Origin: an uncultured Ruminococcus sp. | Lineage (GTDB): Bacteria; Bacillota; Clostridia; Oscillospirales; CAG-272 | Direction: 5' to 3' | DNA: 64,000 nt | Assembly (NCBI GenBank): GCA_900551005.1 | Contig: URUL01000001.1 | Coordinates: forward strand, 1-64,000 | Part shown: in pieces, positions 42,383-51,551 of the stretch | Numbering within the stretch: position 1 is the first letter of the stretch | How the letters are laid out: each line of letters begins with the position of its first letter | The notes under the pieces: model-generated | Seen by the model: the letters and a program-made list of their open reading frames with translations, nothing else | Told to the model about the DNA's origin: nothing | Database searches by the model: none | Made by a program: the position numbers and the translations under genes

Positions 42383-43831
42383 ATGATGAAGCTCTCAGAT
42401 ATCATTTTAAAAAGCGAGACGCTCTATATGAGCGGCGATACGGATAATACAGAAATATGCGGCATAGCCTCAAATATTGAATCGGCGCATGCGGGAGAGG
42501 TTCTTTTTCTCCACAGTATGTCGCCCGAAATATACGCGAAGGCAAAGCAAAAGGGCATATGTGCCATCGTCACGGGCTACGGCGAATATGTCGGCGAGGA
42601 GATTCCCACCGTTTGGGTGGAGAATGTACGCGCCTCTCTTGCACTGGCGCACCTGCGCCTGAGAGGCAATCCGCAAAGGCACATGCGCTTTATCGGAATA
42701 ACGGGAACAAACGGCAAATCCACGGTTTGTCTCATGACGGCGCATATCCTTCGTAAAGCGGGCTTCCGCGTCGGCATCATCGGCACGCTCTTCTGCGACT
42801 GTGGCAAGGGACGCTTGCCAAGCGATTATACCACCCCGCCGCCTGAAATTCTCGCAAGCGAGCTTTCCGAAATGTACGAAAACGGGATAGATACCGTAGT
42901 CATGGAGGTCTCATCTCATTCGCTTGCGCAGGAGCGCATATACGGAATCGATTTTGATATCGGCGTATTCACCAATCTCACGCATGATCATCTCGATTTT
43001 CACGGCAACATCGGCGAATACGCACGCGCCAAAGAAAAGCTTTTCGAGCGAAGCCGCATCAGCATCATCAATATGGACGATAAGGCGGCATACCGCATGG
43101 CTTGGGCGGCAAAGGGCGACGTTTTCTACTATTCGAAAAAACACACGGCTGAATTTTACTTTTGTGATGAAAAAATTTCCGGCGGCGGCTCGAGCTTTGA
43201 TCTCGGTATTTCGCTCGGCAGTATCTCACATACTATACGTGTGGGCATTCTGCCGCTCGGAAGATTCAATATTTACAATGCGACGGCGGCACTCTCGTGT
43301 GCCTATCTCGCAGGTGCCCCGGCCAAATTGCTCGGGGATGCGCTATCGGATTTTCCTCCCGTTACGGGCAGGATGGAGCGCATATATGCAGGCGATTTTG
43401 ACGTTATTATCGACTATGCACATACCCCCGACGCCCTCGGAAAAGCGATAGAAACGCTTCGCGAAATATACCACGGCAAAATAATAACGCTTTTCGGTTG
43501 CGGCGGCGACAGGGATAAGACGAAGCGTCCGGAGATGGGCTATGAGGCGACACGCCTCTCGGATCTTGTGATCGTCACCTCCGACAATCCGAGAACGGAA
43601 GAGCCTGCCGAAATCATCCGCGATATATGCACGGGTATAAAAAGAGAAAACTACATAACGGAAGTAAACCGCGAAAAAGCGATAGCGCTTGCCGTTTCTG
43701 CGGCAAAAAAAGGCGATGTCATCCTCCTCGCAGGCAAGGGCCATGAGGATTATGTGATAGACAAAGACGGAAAACACGATTTTTGTGAAAGAGAAACAGT
43801 ATTTAAAAAAATAAAGGAAAAGGATAGATAA
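42383..43831 (+). CDS. murE: UDP-MurNAc-tripeptide synthetase MurE
   Basis: A 482-residue Mur ligase. The ATP loop is GITGTNGKSTVCLMTAHIL at about residue 110, the central domain contains TNLTHDHLDFHG, and the C-terminal domain has SDNPRTEEP. The DNPR motif marks enzymes that add meso-diaminopimelate, so the peptidoglycan is probably mDAP type. Two adjacent ATGs follow GGAGGCGTT. murF follows after 2 nt. Confidence 0.96.
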   Translation: MMKLSDIILKSETLYMSGDTDNTEICGIASNIESAHAGEVLFLHSMSPEIYAKAKQKGICAIVTGYGEYVGEEIPTVWVENVRASLALAHLRLRGNPQRHMRFIGITGTNGKSTVCLMTAHILRKAGFRVGIIGTLFCDCGKGRLPSDYTTPPPEILASELSEMYENGIDTVVMEVSSHSLAQERIYGIDFDIGVFTNLTHDHLDFHGNIGEYARAKEKLFERSRISIINMDDKAAYRMAWAAKGDVFYYSKKHTAEFYFCDEKISGGGSSFDLGISLGSISHTIRVGILPLGRFNIYNATAALSCAYLAGAPAKLLGDALSDFPPVTGRMERIYAGDFDVIIDYAHTPDALGKAIETLREIYHGKIITLFGCGGDRDKTKRPEMGYEATRLSDLVIVTSDNPRTEEPAEIIRDICTGIKRENYITEVNREKAIALAVSAAKKGDVILLAGKGHEDYVIDKDGKHDFCERETVFKKIKEKDR

Positions 43832-43833
43832 AA

Positions 43834-45228
43834 ATGTATCTTGGTTTATGTGATAACGGAATAAGCATTACCGATGTGGCGCACGTTGTCGAGGGAACGC
43901 TGTACTCAAAGAGTCCCGAGGACATCGCTTTCGGTGTTTCCATAGATTCGCGCACCATTCAGGAGGGGGATATTTTCTTCGCCATAAAAGGTGAGAATTT
44001 TGACGGGCATGATTTCATTCCTGCCGCTGTAAAGGGCGGAGCATGCTGTGTTGTCACGGAAAAAAAGCCCTGCGAGGATATTCCGTACGTTCTCGTAGAG
44101 GATACCACCCGTGCTCTCGGGCTTCTCGCAAGAGAATACCGCCGCAGATTCAGCACGATAACCGTTGCCGTCACGGGAAGCGTCGGCAAAACGGCAACAA
44201 AGGAATTTATCTATTCCGTTCTCGATAAGAAATATAAAACGAACAAGACAGACGGAAATTTCAATAATGAGATAGGTCTGCCTCTCACCCTTTTTAAGCT
44301 GAATATCACATACAAGGCGATGGTAGTGGAAATGGGCATGAGCCAGCCTGGCGAGATAGAAAAGCTCTCCGCCATAGCCGAGCCGGATATTGCCGTGATC
44401 ACCAATATCGGTTCATCGCATATCGAAAATCTCGGCTCGCGCGAAGCCATCCGCGATGCCAAATTAGAGATCATCAAGGGCATGAAGGACGATGGTATTC
44501 TCATTCTCAACGGTGACGAGCCCCTGCTCCGCAATATCAATACGGGCAAAATATGCAAAAAATACATCGGCATAGAAAACCCTCTCTGCCACTATAATGC
44601 CGTCAATATCCGCAAAACAGCAAAAGGATATATTTTCGATCTGGATGTGCGAAGCGGCGATTATATAGTCAAGGATATAGAAACGGCTGTCCGCGGCAGA
44701 CACAATATATATAATGCGATGAGCGCTGTTGTCTGCGGCATGCTTCTGGGTATCCCGGAGAGCAAGATAAAAGAGGGCGTACTCGGCTATAAGCCCGTCG
44801 CTCTTCGTTCTCAGGTGGAAACACATGACGACTTCACATTCATTCTCGATTGCTACAATGCTTCCCCCGAATCCATGGAGGCGGCTGTCGAGGTTCTCGA
44901 CGATGTGGCAAGCGAAAGCGGCGGCAGACGCGTCGCCGTACTTGGCGAAATGCTCGAGCTCGGCTCATATTCACATGAACTGCACGAACGCGTCGGGAAA
45001 GCCTATGCGAAAGGCGCTGACCTGCTCATAACTCTCGGAGAAAATGCAAAATATATCGGTAAGGGCGCAAAGGAAAACGGCATGAACGGAGAAAAGATAG
45101 CCGAGCTTGGTTATGATTCCCCTGCTCAGGCGGCAAAGGAGATACGCAAGCTCCTGCAAAAAGGAGATACCGTTCTCTTCAAGGCAAGCCGTCGCGTTGC
45201 GCTCGAAAATGTCGCGCATCTCATATAA
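43834..45228 (+). CDS. murF: UDP-MurNAc-tripeptide--D-alanyl-D-alanine ligase MurF
   Basis: A 464-residue Mur ligase completing the UDP-MurNAc-pentapeptide. Visible are SIDSRTIQEGDIFFAIKGEN, ATP loop VTGSVGKTATKEF at about residue 110, TNIGSSHIENLGSREAI, and the C-terminal CYNASPESMEAAVEVL and VLGEMLELG. Length normal; tightly coupled to murE. Confidence 0.96.
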   Translation: MYLGLCDNGISITDVAHVVEGTLYSKSPEDIAFGVSIDSRTIQEGDIFFAIKGENFDGHDFIPAAVKGGACCVVTEKKPCEDIPYVLVEDTTRALGLLAREYRRRFSTITVAVTGSVGKTATKEFIYSVLDKKYKTNKTDGNFNNEIGLPLTLFKLNITYKAMVVEMGMSQPGEIEKLSAIAEPDIAVITNIGSSHIENLGSREAIRDAKLEIIKGMKDDGILILNGDEPLLRNINTGKICKKYIGIENPLCHYNAVNIRKTAKGYIFDLDVRSGDYIVKDIETAVRGRHNIYNAMSAVVCGMLLGIPESKIKEGVLGYKPVALRSQVETHDDFTFILDCYNASPESMEAAVEVLDDVASESGGRRVAVLGEMLELGSYSHELHERVGKAYAKGADLLITLGENAKYIGKGAKENGMNGEKIAELGYDSPAQAAKEIRKLLQKGDTVLFKASRRVALENVAHLI

Positions 45229-45278
45229 AATACGTTTGTATAAAACAATAAAAAGCCGCATCGGCACGGAGAAACCAT

Positions 45279-46256
45279 ATGTATCTTTATTTTGTTCTTT
45301 CATTAGCGATATGCCTTGTCGCATCGGCGATCCTCGGCAGATTTCTGATACCGGTGCTTAAGAGCAAAAAGCTCGGGCAGAAGATTCTCGAGATAGGTCC
45401 GCGCTGGCATGCCGCAAAGGAAGGCACGCCTACCATGGGCGGTATCTTCTTTATTCTTCCCTGTGTTGCCGTATGCGTCGTAGCGGCTCTCATTGCATCT
45501 GACAGGCTGTCAGCCCCTATGCTGATATCACTTGGCATGGCAATCGCTTTCGGACTCGTCGGAGTCACGGATGATCTGACCAAATTTGCAAAAAAGCAAA
45601 ATGAAGGGCTGACTCCCATGCAGAAAATGCTGCTGCAATTCATCGTTGCCGCGGCATATCTCTTTGCCATGACAAAGGCGGGCGCCATAGATACAAGCAT
45701 CAGCCTCATAATAATAAACAAAGAAATCGAGCTCGGATTTTTTTATTATGTCTTTTCGATACTCTTTATCGTCGGCATGGTAAACAGTGTCAATCTTACA
45801 GACGGAATCGACGGGCTTTGTGCAACCGTATCGGCGGCTGTCTGTGCCGTTTTCGCGGTCATCGCTTTCTGCGCGGGCGATCTCGGCTCAGCTGTTTTCA
45901 GCGGTGCTGTTATCGGCGGACTGATCGGCTTTCTTATCTTCAATATTTATCCCGCCAAGGTCTTCATGGGAGATACAGGCTCTCTCTTTCTCGGCGGAGC
46001 GGTCACCGGGCTCGCCTATATGAGCGGATATGAGCTTGTCATCATGCTTGTCGGACTCGTCTATGTATGCGAGATCATATCCGTGGTTCTTCAAGTCTCC
46101 TATTTCAAGCTGACTCACGGAAAGCGCCTTTTCAAAATGGCGCCGATACATCATCATTTTGAGAGGCTCGGCTTCTCGGAAAATAAAATAGCCCTCTCCG
46201 CTCTTATCATCACGGCGGCAGCGGGCACAGCGGCATTTTTCCTTATAAAATACTGA
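45279..46256 (+). CDS. mraY: Phospho-MurNAc-pentapeptide transferase MraY
   Basis: A 325-residue polytopic enzyme that makes lipid I. Motifs: EGTPTMGGIFF near residue 48, GVTDDLTKFAKKQNEGL, NLTDGIDGL (Mg/substrate site), KVFMGDTGSLFLGGA, and the histidine-rich PIHHHFERLG. About ten TM spans. It follows murF by 50 nt; murD, often next, is absent. Confidence 0.97.
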   Translation: MYLYFVLSLAICLVASAILGRFLIPVLKSKKLGQKILEIGPRWHAAKEGTPTMGGIFFILPCVAVCVVAALIASDRLSAPMLISLGMAIAFGLVGVTDDLTKFAKKQNEGLTPMQKMLLQFIVAAAYLFAMTKAGAIDTSISLIIINKEIELGFFYYVFSILFIVGMVNSVNLTDGIDGLCATVSAAVCAVFAVIAFCAGDLGSAVFSGAVIGGLIGFLIFNIYPAKVFMGDTGSLFLGGAVTGLAYMSGYELVIMLVGLVYVCEIISVVLQVSYFKLTHGKRLFKMAPIHHHFERLGFSENKIALSALIITAAAGTAAFFLIKY

Positions 46257-46289
46257 TTTACGGCGCAAAATATATAGGGAGGTAACGGC

Positions 46290-47471
46290 ATGACGGCAGA
46301 AAAAAAGCAAAAAGCAAAAAGCGGAATTTTCGGCTTTTTCAAAATGCCCGAGAGCGAGCAGGTTACCATCTACCGTGCCAAGCACGGAATCGATATTCCG
46401 TTCCTTATCATCGTCATGCTTCTGCTCTGCTTTGGTTCTGTCATGATTTTCTCCGCAAGCTATGTCTTTGCGGAAACAAAATACGGCGACAGCTTTTTTT
46501 TCATAAAAAAGCAGATCGTATGGATGACCGCCGGCATTATCGTCATGCTGGTAGCATCCTGCGTCGATTATACCCTCATCAAAAAAGCCACGCTTCCCAT
46601 CTTCGGCGTGAGCTATCTTCTGCTCCTCGCCGTCCCCTTCGTCGGCGAAAACTGGAGCGGTGCCACAAGATGGATAAAAATAGGTCCCATCGTCATTCAG
46701 CCGACGGAAATCATGAAGTTTGCGCTCGCTCTGCTTCTCGCCTATTACATATCCATTGTTTCGACAAAGATAAAAACCTTTAAATACGGCATTCTTTTCC
46801 CCGCGCGCATCGTATGCGTCGTCTGCGGAACAACGGTTCTCGAGCGTCATATGTCGGGAACGATCATCATATTCCTCATCGGTGCCGTGATGATATTCGT
46901 TTCGGGCGCAAGCATAAAGTGGCTTGCCGCCATCGCAGGCACGGGTGCCGCCGCGGCGCTCTCGCTGATACTTTTTACCGATTACGCCAAATCGCGTATA
47001 GACGCATGGCTTCATCCCGAGGATTTTCGACTCGGCGGCGGCTGGCAGCCCTATCAGAGCCTTCTTGCCATCGGGAGCGGCGGACTCTTCGGCGTAGGAC
47101 TCGGAAACAGCTACCAGAAGCATCTCTGGCTTCCGGAGCCGCAAAACGATTTCATCTTCTCGATAGTCTGTGAGGAGCTCGGGCTCGTGGGTGCTATTGC
47201 CGTAATAGCGCTTTTCGTCGCGCTTATCTGGCGCGGATTCGTCATAGCTATGAATGCACCGGATACATTTTCCTCCCTGCTCGTAATAGGATTGGTATGT
47301 AAGGTGGGGATACAGCTGCTGCTCAATATCGCCGTTGTCACCGTCAGCATACCGACAACGGGCATAGCGCTTCCGTTTTTCAGTTATGGCGGCAGTGCAC
47401 TGATCATGCAGCTCGGTGAAATGGGCATTATTCTCTCCATATCAAAATACTCATCTCAGAAACCACTCTGA
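46290..47471 (+). CDS. ftsW: Lipid II polymerase FtsW (SEDS family)
   Basis: A 393-residue SEDS glycosyltransferase with about ten TM spans. Signatures: GATRWIKIGPIVIQPTEIMK, GWQPYQSLLAIGSGGLFGVG, PEPQNDFIFSIVCEELG, and TTGIALPFFSYGGSALI near the end. It works with the class B PBP encoded upstream. An SpoVE-type sporulation role is possible because the two families are not separable here. GGGAGGTAACGGC precedes the ATG. Confidence 0.95.
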   Translation: MTAEKKQKAKSGIFGFFKMPESEQVTIYRAKHGIDIPFLIIVMLLLCFGSVMIFSASYVFAETKYGDSFFFIKKQIVWMTAGIIVMLVASCVDYTLIKKATLPIFGVSYLLLLAVPFVGENWSGATRWIKIGPIVIQPTEIMKFALALLLAYYISIVSTKIKTFKYGILFPARIVCVVCGTTVLERHMSGTIIIFLIGAVMIFVSGASIKWLAAIAGTGAAAALSLILFTDYAKSRIDAWLHPEDFRLGGGWQPYQSLLAIGSGGLFGVGLGNSYQKHLWLPEPQNDFIFSIVCEELGLVGAIAVIALFVALIWRGFVIAMNAPDTFSSLLVIGLVCKVGIQLLLNIAVVTVSIPTTGIALPFFSYGGSALIMQLGEMGIILSISKYSSQKPL

Positions 47472-47487
47472 TCATAAGGAGGCAAAA

Positions 47488-48627
47488 ATGAAGGTTCTTC
47501 TCTCCGGTGGAGGCACGGCAGGCCATGTAAATCCCGCTCTCGCCATAGCCGATCTGATAAAGGCGCACGACAAGCGTGCCGAGATAGCTTTTGTAGGAAC
47601 AAAAAAAGGGATAGAAAACCGCCTTTGCGAAAAGGCGGGCTATCCTATTTATCATATAGAAGTAAAAGGGCTGAAAAGAAGCCTCTCTCTCTCAAATATA
47701 AAGACGGCATACTACTATTTCACCGCGCCGAAAAAGGCAAAGAAGCTGCTCCTCGAATATAAGCCGGATATCGTCATAGGAACGGGCGGCTTTGTATGCT
47801 GGCCGCTTCTCTCGGCGGCGACAAAGCTCGGCATACCGACGGCTCTCCATGAGTCAAATGCTATTCCCGGCAAGGCTGTAAAGATGCTCGCCGACAAGGT
47901 GGACAGGATATATGTGAATTTCGCCTCTACCATGGAATATTTCGCGGATAAAAGCAAGGTCCTTTTCGTCGGCAATCCCATGATGCAGAAGAGCACGGCG
48001 AAAATTCCCGAAAATATACGCGAAATACTGAATATCCCCGAGGGTACGGAAAAAATCCTGCTCTCCTTCGGAGGCAGTCTCGGCGCCGCCCGCCTCAACA
48101 GCGAAATCATCGCGCTGATGAAGAATTTTTCCTCCGTTCATCCGGAGGTCTTTCATATTCACGCCACGGGCAGCAGTTCTCATGAGGAAACGGTTGCCGC
48201 CTTTCGTGCCGCAGGACTGGAGGACTGTCGGAATCTCCGCCTGACGGAATATATATACGATATGCCCTACTGGGAAAGGCTTTCCGATGCCGTCATCTGC
48301 CGTGCAGGCGCTATGACTGTTTCCGAGATGGCACTTCAGAAGAAGGCTTGCATCCTCATCCCGTCGCCGAATGTGGCAAACAACCATCAGTACGAAAATG
48401 CAAAGCGTCTCGCCGATGCAAACGCCGCGATCATGATAGAAGAAAAGCATCTCTGTACCGATATGCTCGAAAAATGCGTTTGCGATATTCTCTACGACCG
48501 TGAAAAAGCCTCGGCAATGCGCGAAAATATCGCCGCATTTGCAAAAACGGATGCAAACGAGCTTATTTGGCGTGATATAAAAATACTTCTCAGCCGTGAT
48601 ATCATGAAGCTCCTTGAGAGTAAATGA
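47488..48627 (+). CDS. murG: UDP-GlcNAc transferase MurG
   Basis: A 379-residue GT28 enzyme that converts lipid I to lipid II. N-terminal LLSGGGTAGHVNPALAIAD, HESNAIPGKAVKMLADKVD, SFGGSLGAARLN, CRAGAMTVSEMAL, and PSPNVANNHQYENAKRL in the UDP-GlcNAc site. The frame opens earlier within ftsW, but this ATG has AAGGAGGCAAAA and starts exactly at the conserved strand. Confidence 0.97.
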   Translation: MKVLLSGGGTAGHVNPALAIADLIKAHDKRAEIAFVGTKKGIENRLCEKAGYPIYHIEVKGLKRSLSLSNIKTAYYYFTAPKKAKKLLLEYKPDIVIGTGGFVCWPLLSAATKLGIPTALHESNAIPGKAVKMLADKVDRIYVNFASTMEYFADKSKVLFVGNPMMQKSTAKIPENIREILNIPEGTEKILLSFGGSLGAARLNSEIIALMKNFSSVHPEVFHIHATGSSSHEETVAAFRAAGLEDCRNLRLTEYIYDMPYWERLSDAVICRAGAMTVSEMALQKKACILIPSPNVANNHQYENAKRLADANAAIMIEEKHLCTDMLEKCVCDILYDREKASAMRENIAAFAKTDANELIWRDIKILLSRDIMKLLESK

Positions 48628-48659
48628 TCTTTATATTTCACAGAGTTCAGGAGTAAAAA

Positions 48660-49448
48660 ATGACAAATACAAATAAAACGCCGGAGATGACACGCCTGCG
48701 CAAAACTCACCGCCTGCTCCGGCTTATCTTCATAGCGACGGTGATCATCTTCACGGTGTGGTTTTTCGGCTTCTGCCGCATAAGAGAAATAGATGTGAGC
48801 GGTCTCTCTTACTGCCAGAGCGAAAAAATAATTGAGGACAGCGGCATAAAGCTCGGCTCACATACATATGCCGTAAATAAGGACAAGATCGCTGAGAAGA
48901 TCAAGCAGAATAATATTTACGTGCGTTCCGTCACGATACGCCGTTCCCTTCCGAAAAAGCTTCATATCATCATAGAGGAATATGCGCCCGCATTCTCAGT
49001 TGAAATGGAAGGCATGTTTTTCATTCTCTCGGACAAGCTGACACTGCTCGAGGTCACAGACAATATCGACAGTTCCTTTTATGCGAATACCGCGAAACTA
49101 TCCCTGTCGGGCGTCAAAGGCTTTGAGCTCGGCAAAGCCATCATATTTGAAGAGGAAGACAGCTACGATTTCTGTCTCGACATCATAGGTCATATACTCG
49201 CGTCTCCGATAGGCGAAAAGCTGAGCGAAATCGATCTGCGCGAAAAATTTGATATTCATATTCTGTATATTAATATTTATACAATTGTATTACCCTCATG
49301 GCGCACCATCGATTCTGATTTATCCTTATGTATAAAGTTGATAAACAAGCTGGAAAATGACAGCTATTACGCCGGTGTAACGGGAAACATACGCGTGATT
49401 TCGGACGACAAAGTATCATTTCAGCCGACAGGAAAACTCGGAGAATAA
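48660..49448 (+). CDS. ftsQ: Cell division protein FtsQ/DivIB
   Basis: A 262-residue bitopic protein: TM at about residues 20-40 (LIFIATVIIFTVWFFGF), then a POTRA domain (IREIDVSGLSYCQSEKIIED, VRSVTIRRSLPKKLHIIIEE) and a beta domain. It bridges FtsL and the septal PBP. The cluster order murG-ftsQ-ftsZ is typical. Divergent but clear. Confidence 0.88.
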   Translation: MTNTNKTPEMTRLRKTHRLLRLIFIATVIIFTVWFFGFCRIREIDVSGLSYCQSEKIIEDSGIKLGSHTYAVNKDKIAEKIKQNNIYVRSVTIRRSLPKKLHIIIEEYAPAFSVEMEGMFFILSDKLTLLEVTDNIDSSFYANTAKLSLSGVKGFELGKAIIFEEEDSYDFCLDIIGHILASPIGEKLSEIDLREKFDIHILYINIYTIVLPSWRTIDSDLSLCIKLINKLENDSYYAGVTGNIRVISDDKVSFQPTGKLGE

Positions 49449-49457
49449 TATTTTTTG

Positions 49458-49520
49458 CCGAAAATTTTCTCAGATTTTTTGATTTTTTTCAAAATTCGTG
49501 AAATTTTCGGTAATTTTTTT
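49458..49520 (+). terminator. AT-rich hairpin after ftsQ
   Basis: CCGAAAATTT (49458-49467) pairs perfectly with AAATTTTCGG (49501-49510), followed by TAATTTTTTT. The long AT-rich loop makes its strength uncertain. Confidence 0.5.
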
Positions 49521-49551
49521 AATTTTTTATCAAGTTTTTTTAAAAAACATC

Positions 49552-49580
49552 TTGAAAATAATCAAAAAACATATTACAAT
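49552..49580 (+). promoter_or_regulatory. Promoter of ftsZ
   Basis: TTGAAA (49552-49557), 17 nt, TACAAT (49575-49580), then AAGGAGGATTATAAA before the ATG. It allows ftsZ to be expressed apart from the upstream cluster. Confidence 0.7.
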
Positions 49581-49622
49581 AGAATCGTATATCTCTGATT
49601 AAAATCTAAGGAGGATTATAAA

Positions 49623-50786
49623 ATGGGTTTTGAATTCAATTCGGATTACGAAAGCGGCGTAAATATAAAAGTCATCGGCGTCGGCGGCGGTGGCGGTAAC
49701 GCCGTAAACCGCATGATAGAATCAAATATACAAGGTGTTGAATTTATCACGGTAAACTGCGATAAGCAGGTTCTTCTCAAATCAAGCGCTCCCACAAAAA
49801 TAGCGATCGGTGAGAAGATCACAAAGGGCCACGGTGCAGGTGCCAACCCCGCAGTAGGCGAGCAGGCAGCTCAGGAGAGCCTTGAAGAGATCGCCGATGT
49901 CATCCGCGGTGCCGATATGGTATTTATCACAGTCGGCATGGGTGGCGGCACAGGTACCGGTGCGGCTCCCGTTGTTGCCAAGGTGGCAAAGGAGATGGGC
50001 ATACTCACGATCGGTATCGTTACAAAGCCGTTTGCTTTTGAGGGCAGAAAGCGCATGATCCAGGCTGAGGCGGGTATCGTTCAGCTCCGCGACTATGTAG
50101 ACTCTCTCGTTATCATTCCCAATGAGAGACTCAAGCAGATCTCCGAAAACAGGATCACTCTCGTAAACGCATTCCAGTATGCAGATGATGTTCTCCGTCA
50201 CGGCGTACAGAGCGTTTCCGACCTTATCAATATTCCCGGACTTGTAAACCTTGACTTCGCGGATGTATCTTCCGTCATGCGTGATGCAGGCTATGCTCAT
50301 ATGGGCGTAGGCGAAGGCACGGGCAGAGACAAGGCAGAAGTTGCAGCCAAGGCGGCTATGTCCAGCCCTCTTCTCGAGACGACCATCTCCGGTGCTACCG
50401 GTATTCTGATCAATATCACATCAGGCCCCGATATCAGCCTTGAGGAAATCGAGACAGCTTCCTCCATGATTGCAAATGAGGCTCATCCCGATGCAAATAT
50501 CATTTGGGGTACCGCACTTGACAACGAGCTTGAGGACACAATGAAGATCACGGTTATCGCTACAGGATTCAAGGCAGAGGACGGCAAGACCATGACTCCC
50601 GGAAAGGCAGCTGCTTCCGGAAAGGCCGCCGGCGACACGGCAAAGAAATCACCTTTTGCAACACAGACGGCAGCTCCCAAGAAGGAAGAAGCTCCCAAAA
50701 AGGTTGCAACAGATGAAGAAGCCACGATCATTTCCGACAGTGATTTTGATGATATCATGGCTATTCTTCGCAAGAACAGAGGCTGA
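49623..50786 (+). CDS. ftsZ: Cell division protein FtsZ
   Basis: A 387-residue tubulin-like GTPase forming the Z ring. GTP loop [13 protein letters not shown] at about residue 18, signature [12 protein letters not shown] at about 105, and T7 loop [12 protein letters not shown] flexible Ala/Lys-rich linker (about 315-360) precedes the C-terminal partner-binding tail ([14 protein letters not shown]). No ftsA is present. A terminator follows. Confidence 0.98.
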   Translation: MGFEFNSDYESGVNIKVIGVGGGGGNAVNRMIESNIQGVEFITVNCDKQVLLKSSAPTKIAIGEKITKGHGAGANPAVGEQAAQESLEEIADVIRGADMVFITVGMGGGTGTGAAPVVAKVAKEMGILTIGIVTKPFAFEGRKRMIQAEAGIVQLRDYVDSLVIIPNERLKQISENRITLVNAFQYADDVLRHGVQSVSDLINIPGLVNLDFADVSSVMRDAGYAHMGVGEGTGRDKAEVAAKAAMSSPLLETTISGATGILINITSGPDISLEEIETASSMIANEAHPDANIIWGTALDNELEDTMKITVIATGFKAEDGKTMTPGKAAASGKAAGDTAKKSPFATQTAAPKKEEAPKKVATDEEATIISDSDFDDIMAILRKNRG

Positions 50787-50811
50787 TTTTACATAGTAAA
50801 GATATGACATG

Positions 50812-50846
50812 TGCGGCGGTAGCCTTTGCTTCCGCCGCAATTTTTA
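50812..50846 (+). terminator. Terminator after ftsZ
   Basis: TGCGGCGG pairs perfectly with CCGCCGCA across 12 nt and is followed by ATTTTTAT. Confidence 0.88.
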
Positions 50847-50997
50847 TGCTTTCCGATGTCCGCATATCCGGAAATATTTATGCGAAAACTGCAATATTAT
50901 AAAAGCCGCACCGTTTTTCAAAAATTTTTCTGCGAAAAACGCAGTTTTTTCTATATATAATCTATATATAAAAAGATCAGAAAGGAGTATTTTGAGA

Positions 50998-51546
50998 ATG
51001 AGCATTTCCTCGTTTCTTTCATCCAAACTTGAAATGGATATCAGAAAGCTTGCCGCCGGAGATATAAATGCATTACATGATATATATGAGCAAACAAAAG
51101 ATTCCGTTTTCATTTTTTCTCTGCGCAAGCTCAGAAACCGCTCGAGCGCAGAGGATGCCATGCAGGAGACTTATCTGCGCATAGCAAAATGCGCACCTGC
51201 ATACCGTCCGGGAACGAACGCCCGCGCATGGATATTCGGAATCTGCAGAAATATATGCCGCGACATGCTGAAAGTTCCTCTTTGCAGTGATATAGATGAG
51301 CTTGAAGCAGAGCCGGGAGAAGCGGATTTCTCCGATATGCTGATTGAGAACGAAGATATAAAGCGCGCATTTTCAAGATTGGAAAAAGATGAATTTGAAA
51401 TAGTCATGCTGCATATATACAGCGACATGAAGCTGACCGATATATCGGAATTTATCGGCATGAAGTATAACAGCGTGCGTTCAAAATACAGATATGCCAC
51501 AAAGAAGCTGAAAGCCGAACTCGGCAAATCATATATGAGGAGGTGA
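50998..51546 (+). CDS. ECF-family RNA polymerase sigma factor
   Basis: 182 residues. Region 2 spans about 30-95 (DIYEQTKDSVFIFSLRKLRN, AEDAMQETYLRIAK, ARAWIFGICRNICRDML). Region 4 spans about 120-175 (DEFEIVMLHIYSDMKLTDIS, GMKYNSVRSKYRYATKKLK). The open frame extends upstream, but ATG 50998 follows AGAAAGGAG. The downstream gene overlaps slightly and encodes a membrane protein, the usual place for an anti-sigma partner. The target regulon is unknown. Confidence 0.88.
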   Translation: MSISSFLSSKLEMDIRKLAAGDINALHDIYEQTKDSVFIFSLRKLRNRSSAEDAMQETYLRIAKCAPAYRPGTNARAWIFGICRNICRDMLKVPLCSDIDELEAEPGEADFSDMLIENEDIKRAFSRLEKDEFEIVMLHIYSDMKLTDISEFIGMKYNSVRSKYRYATKKLKAELGKSYMRR

Positions 51547-51551
51547 AGAAT

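Noticed and set aside
45888..47144. Minus-strand ORF (418 codons) opposite mraY/ftsW
   Set aside because: It spans two clearly real genes in antisense with no start signal.
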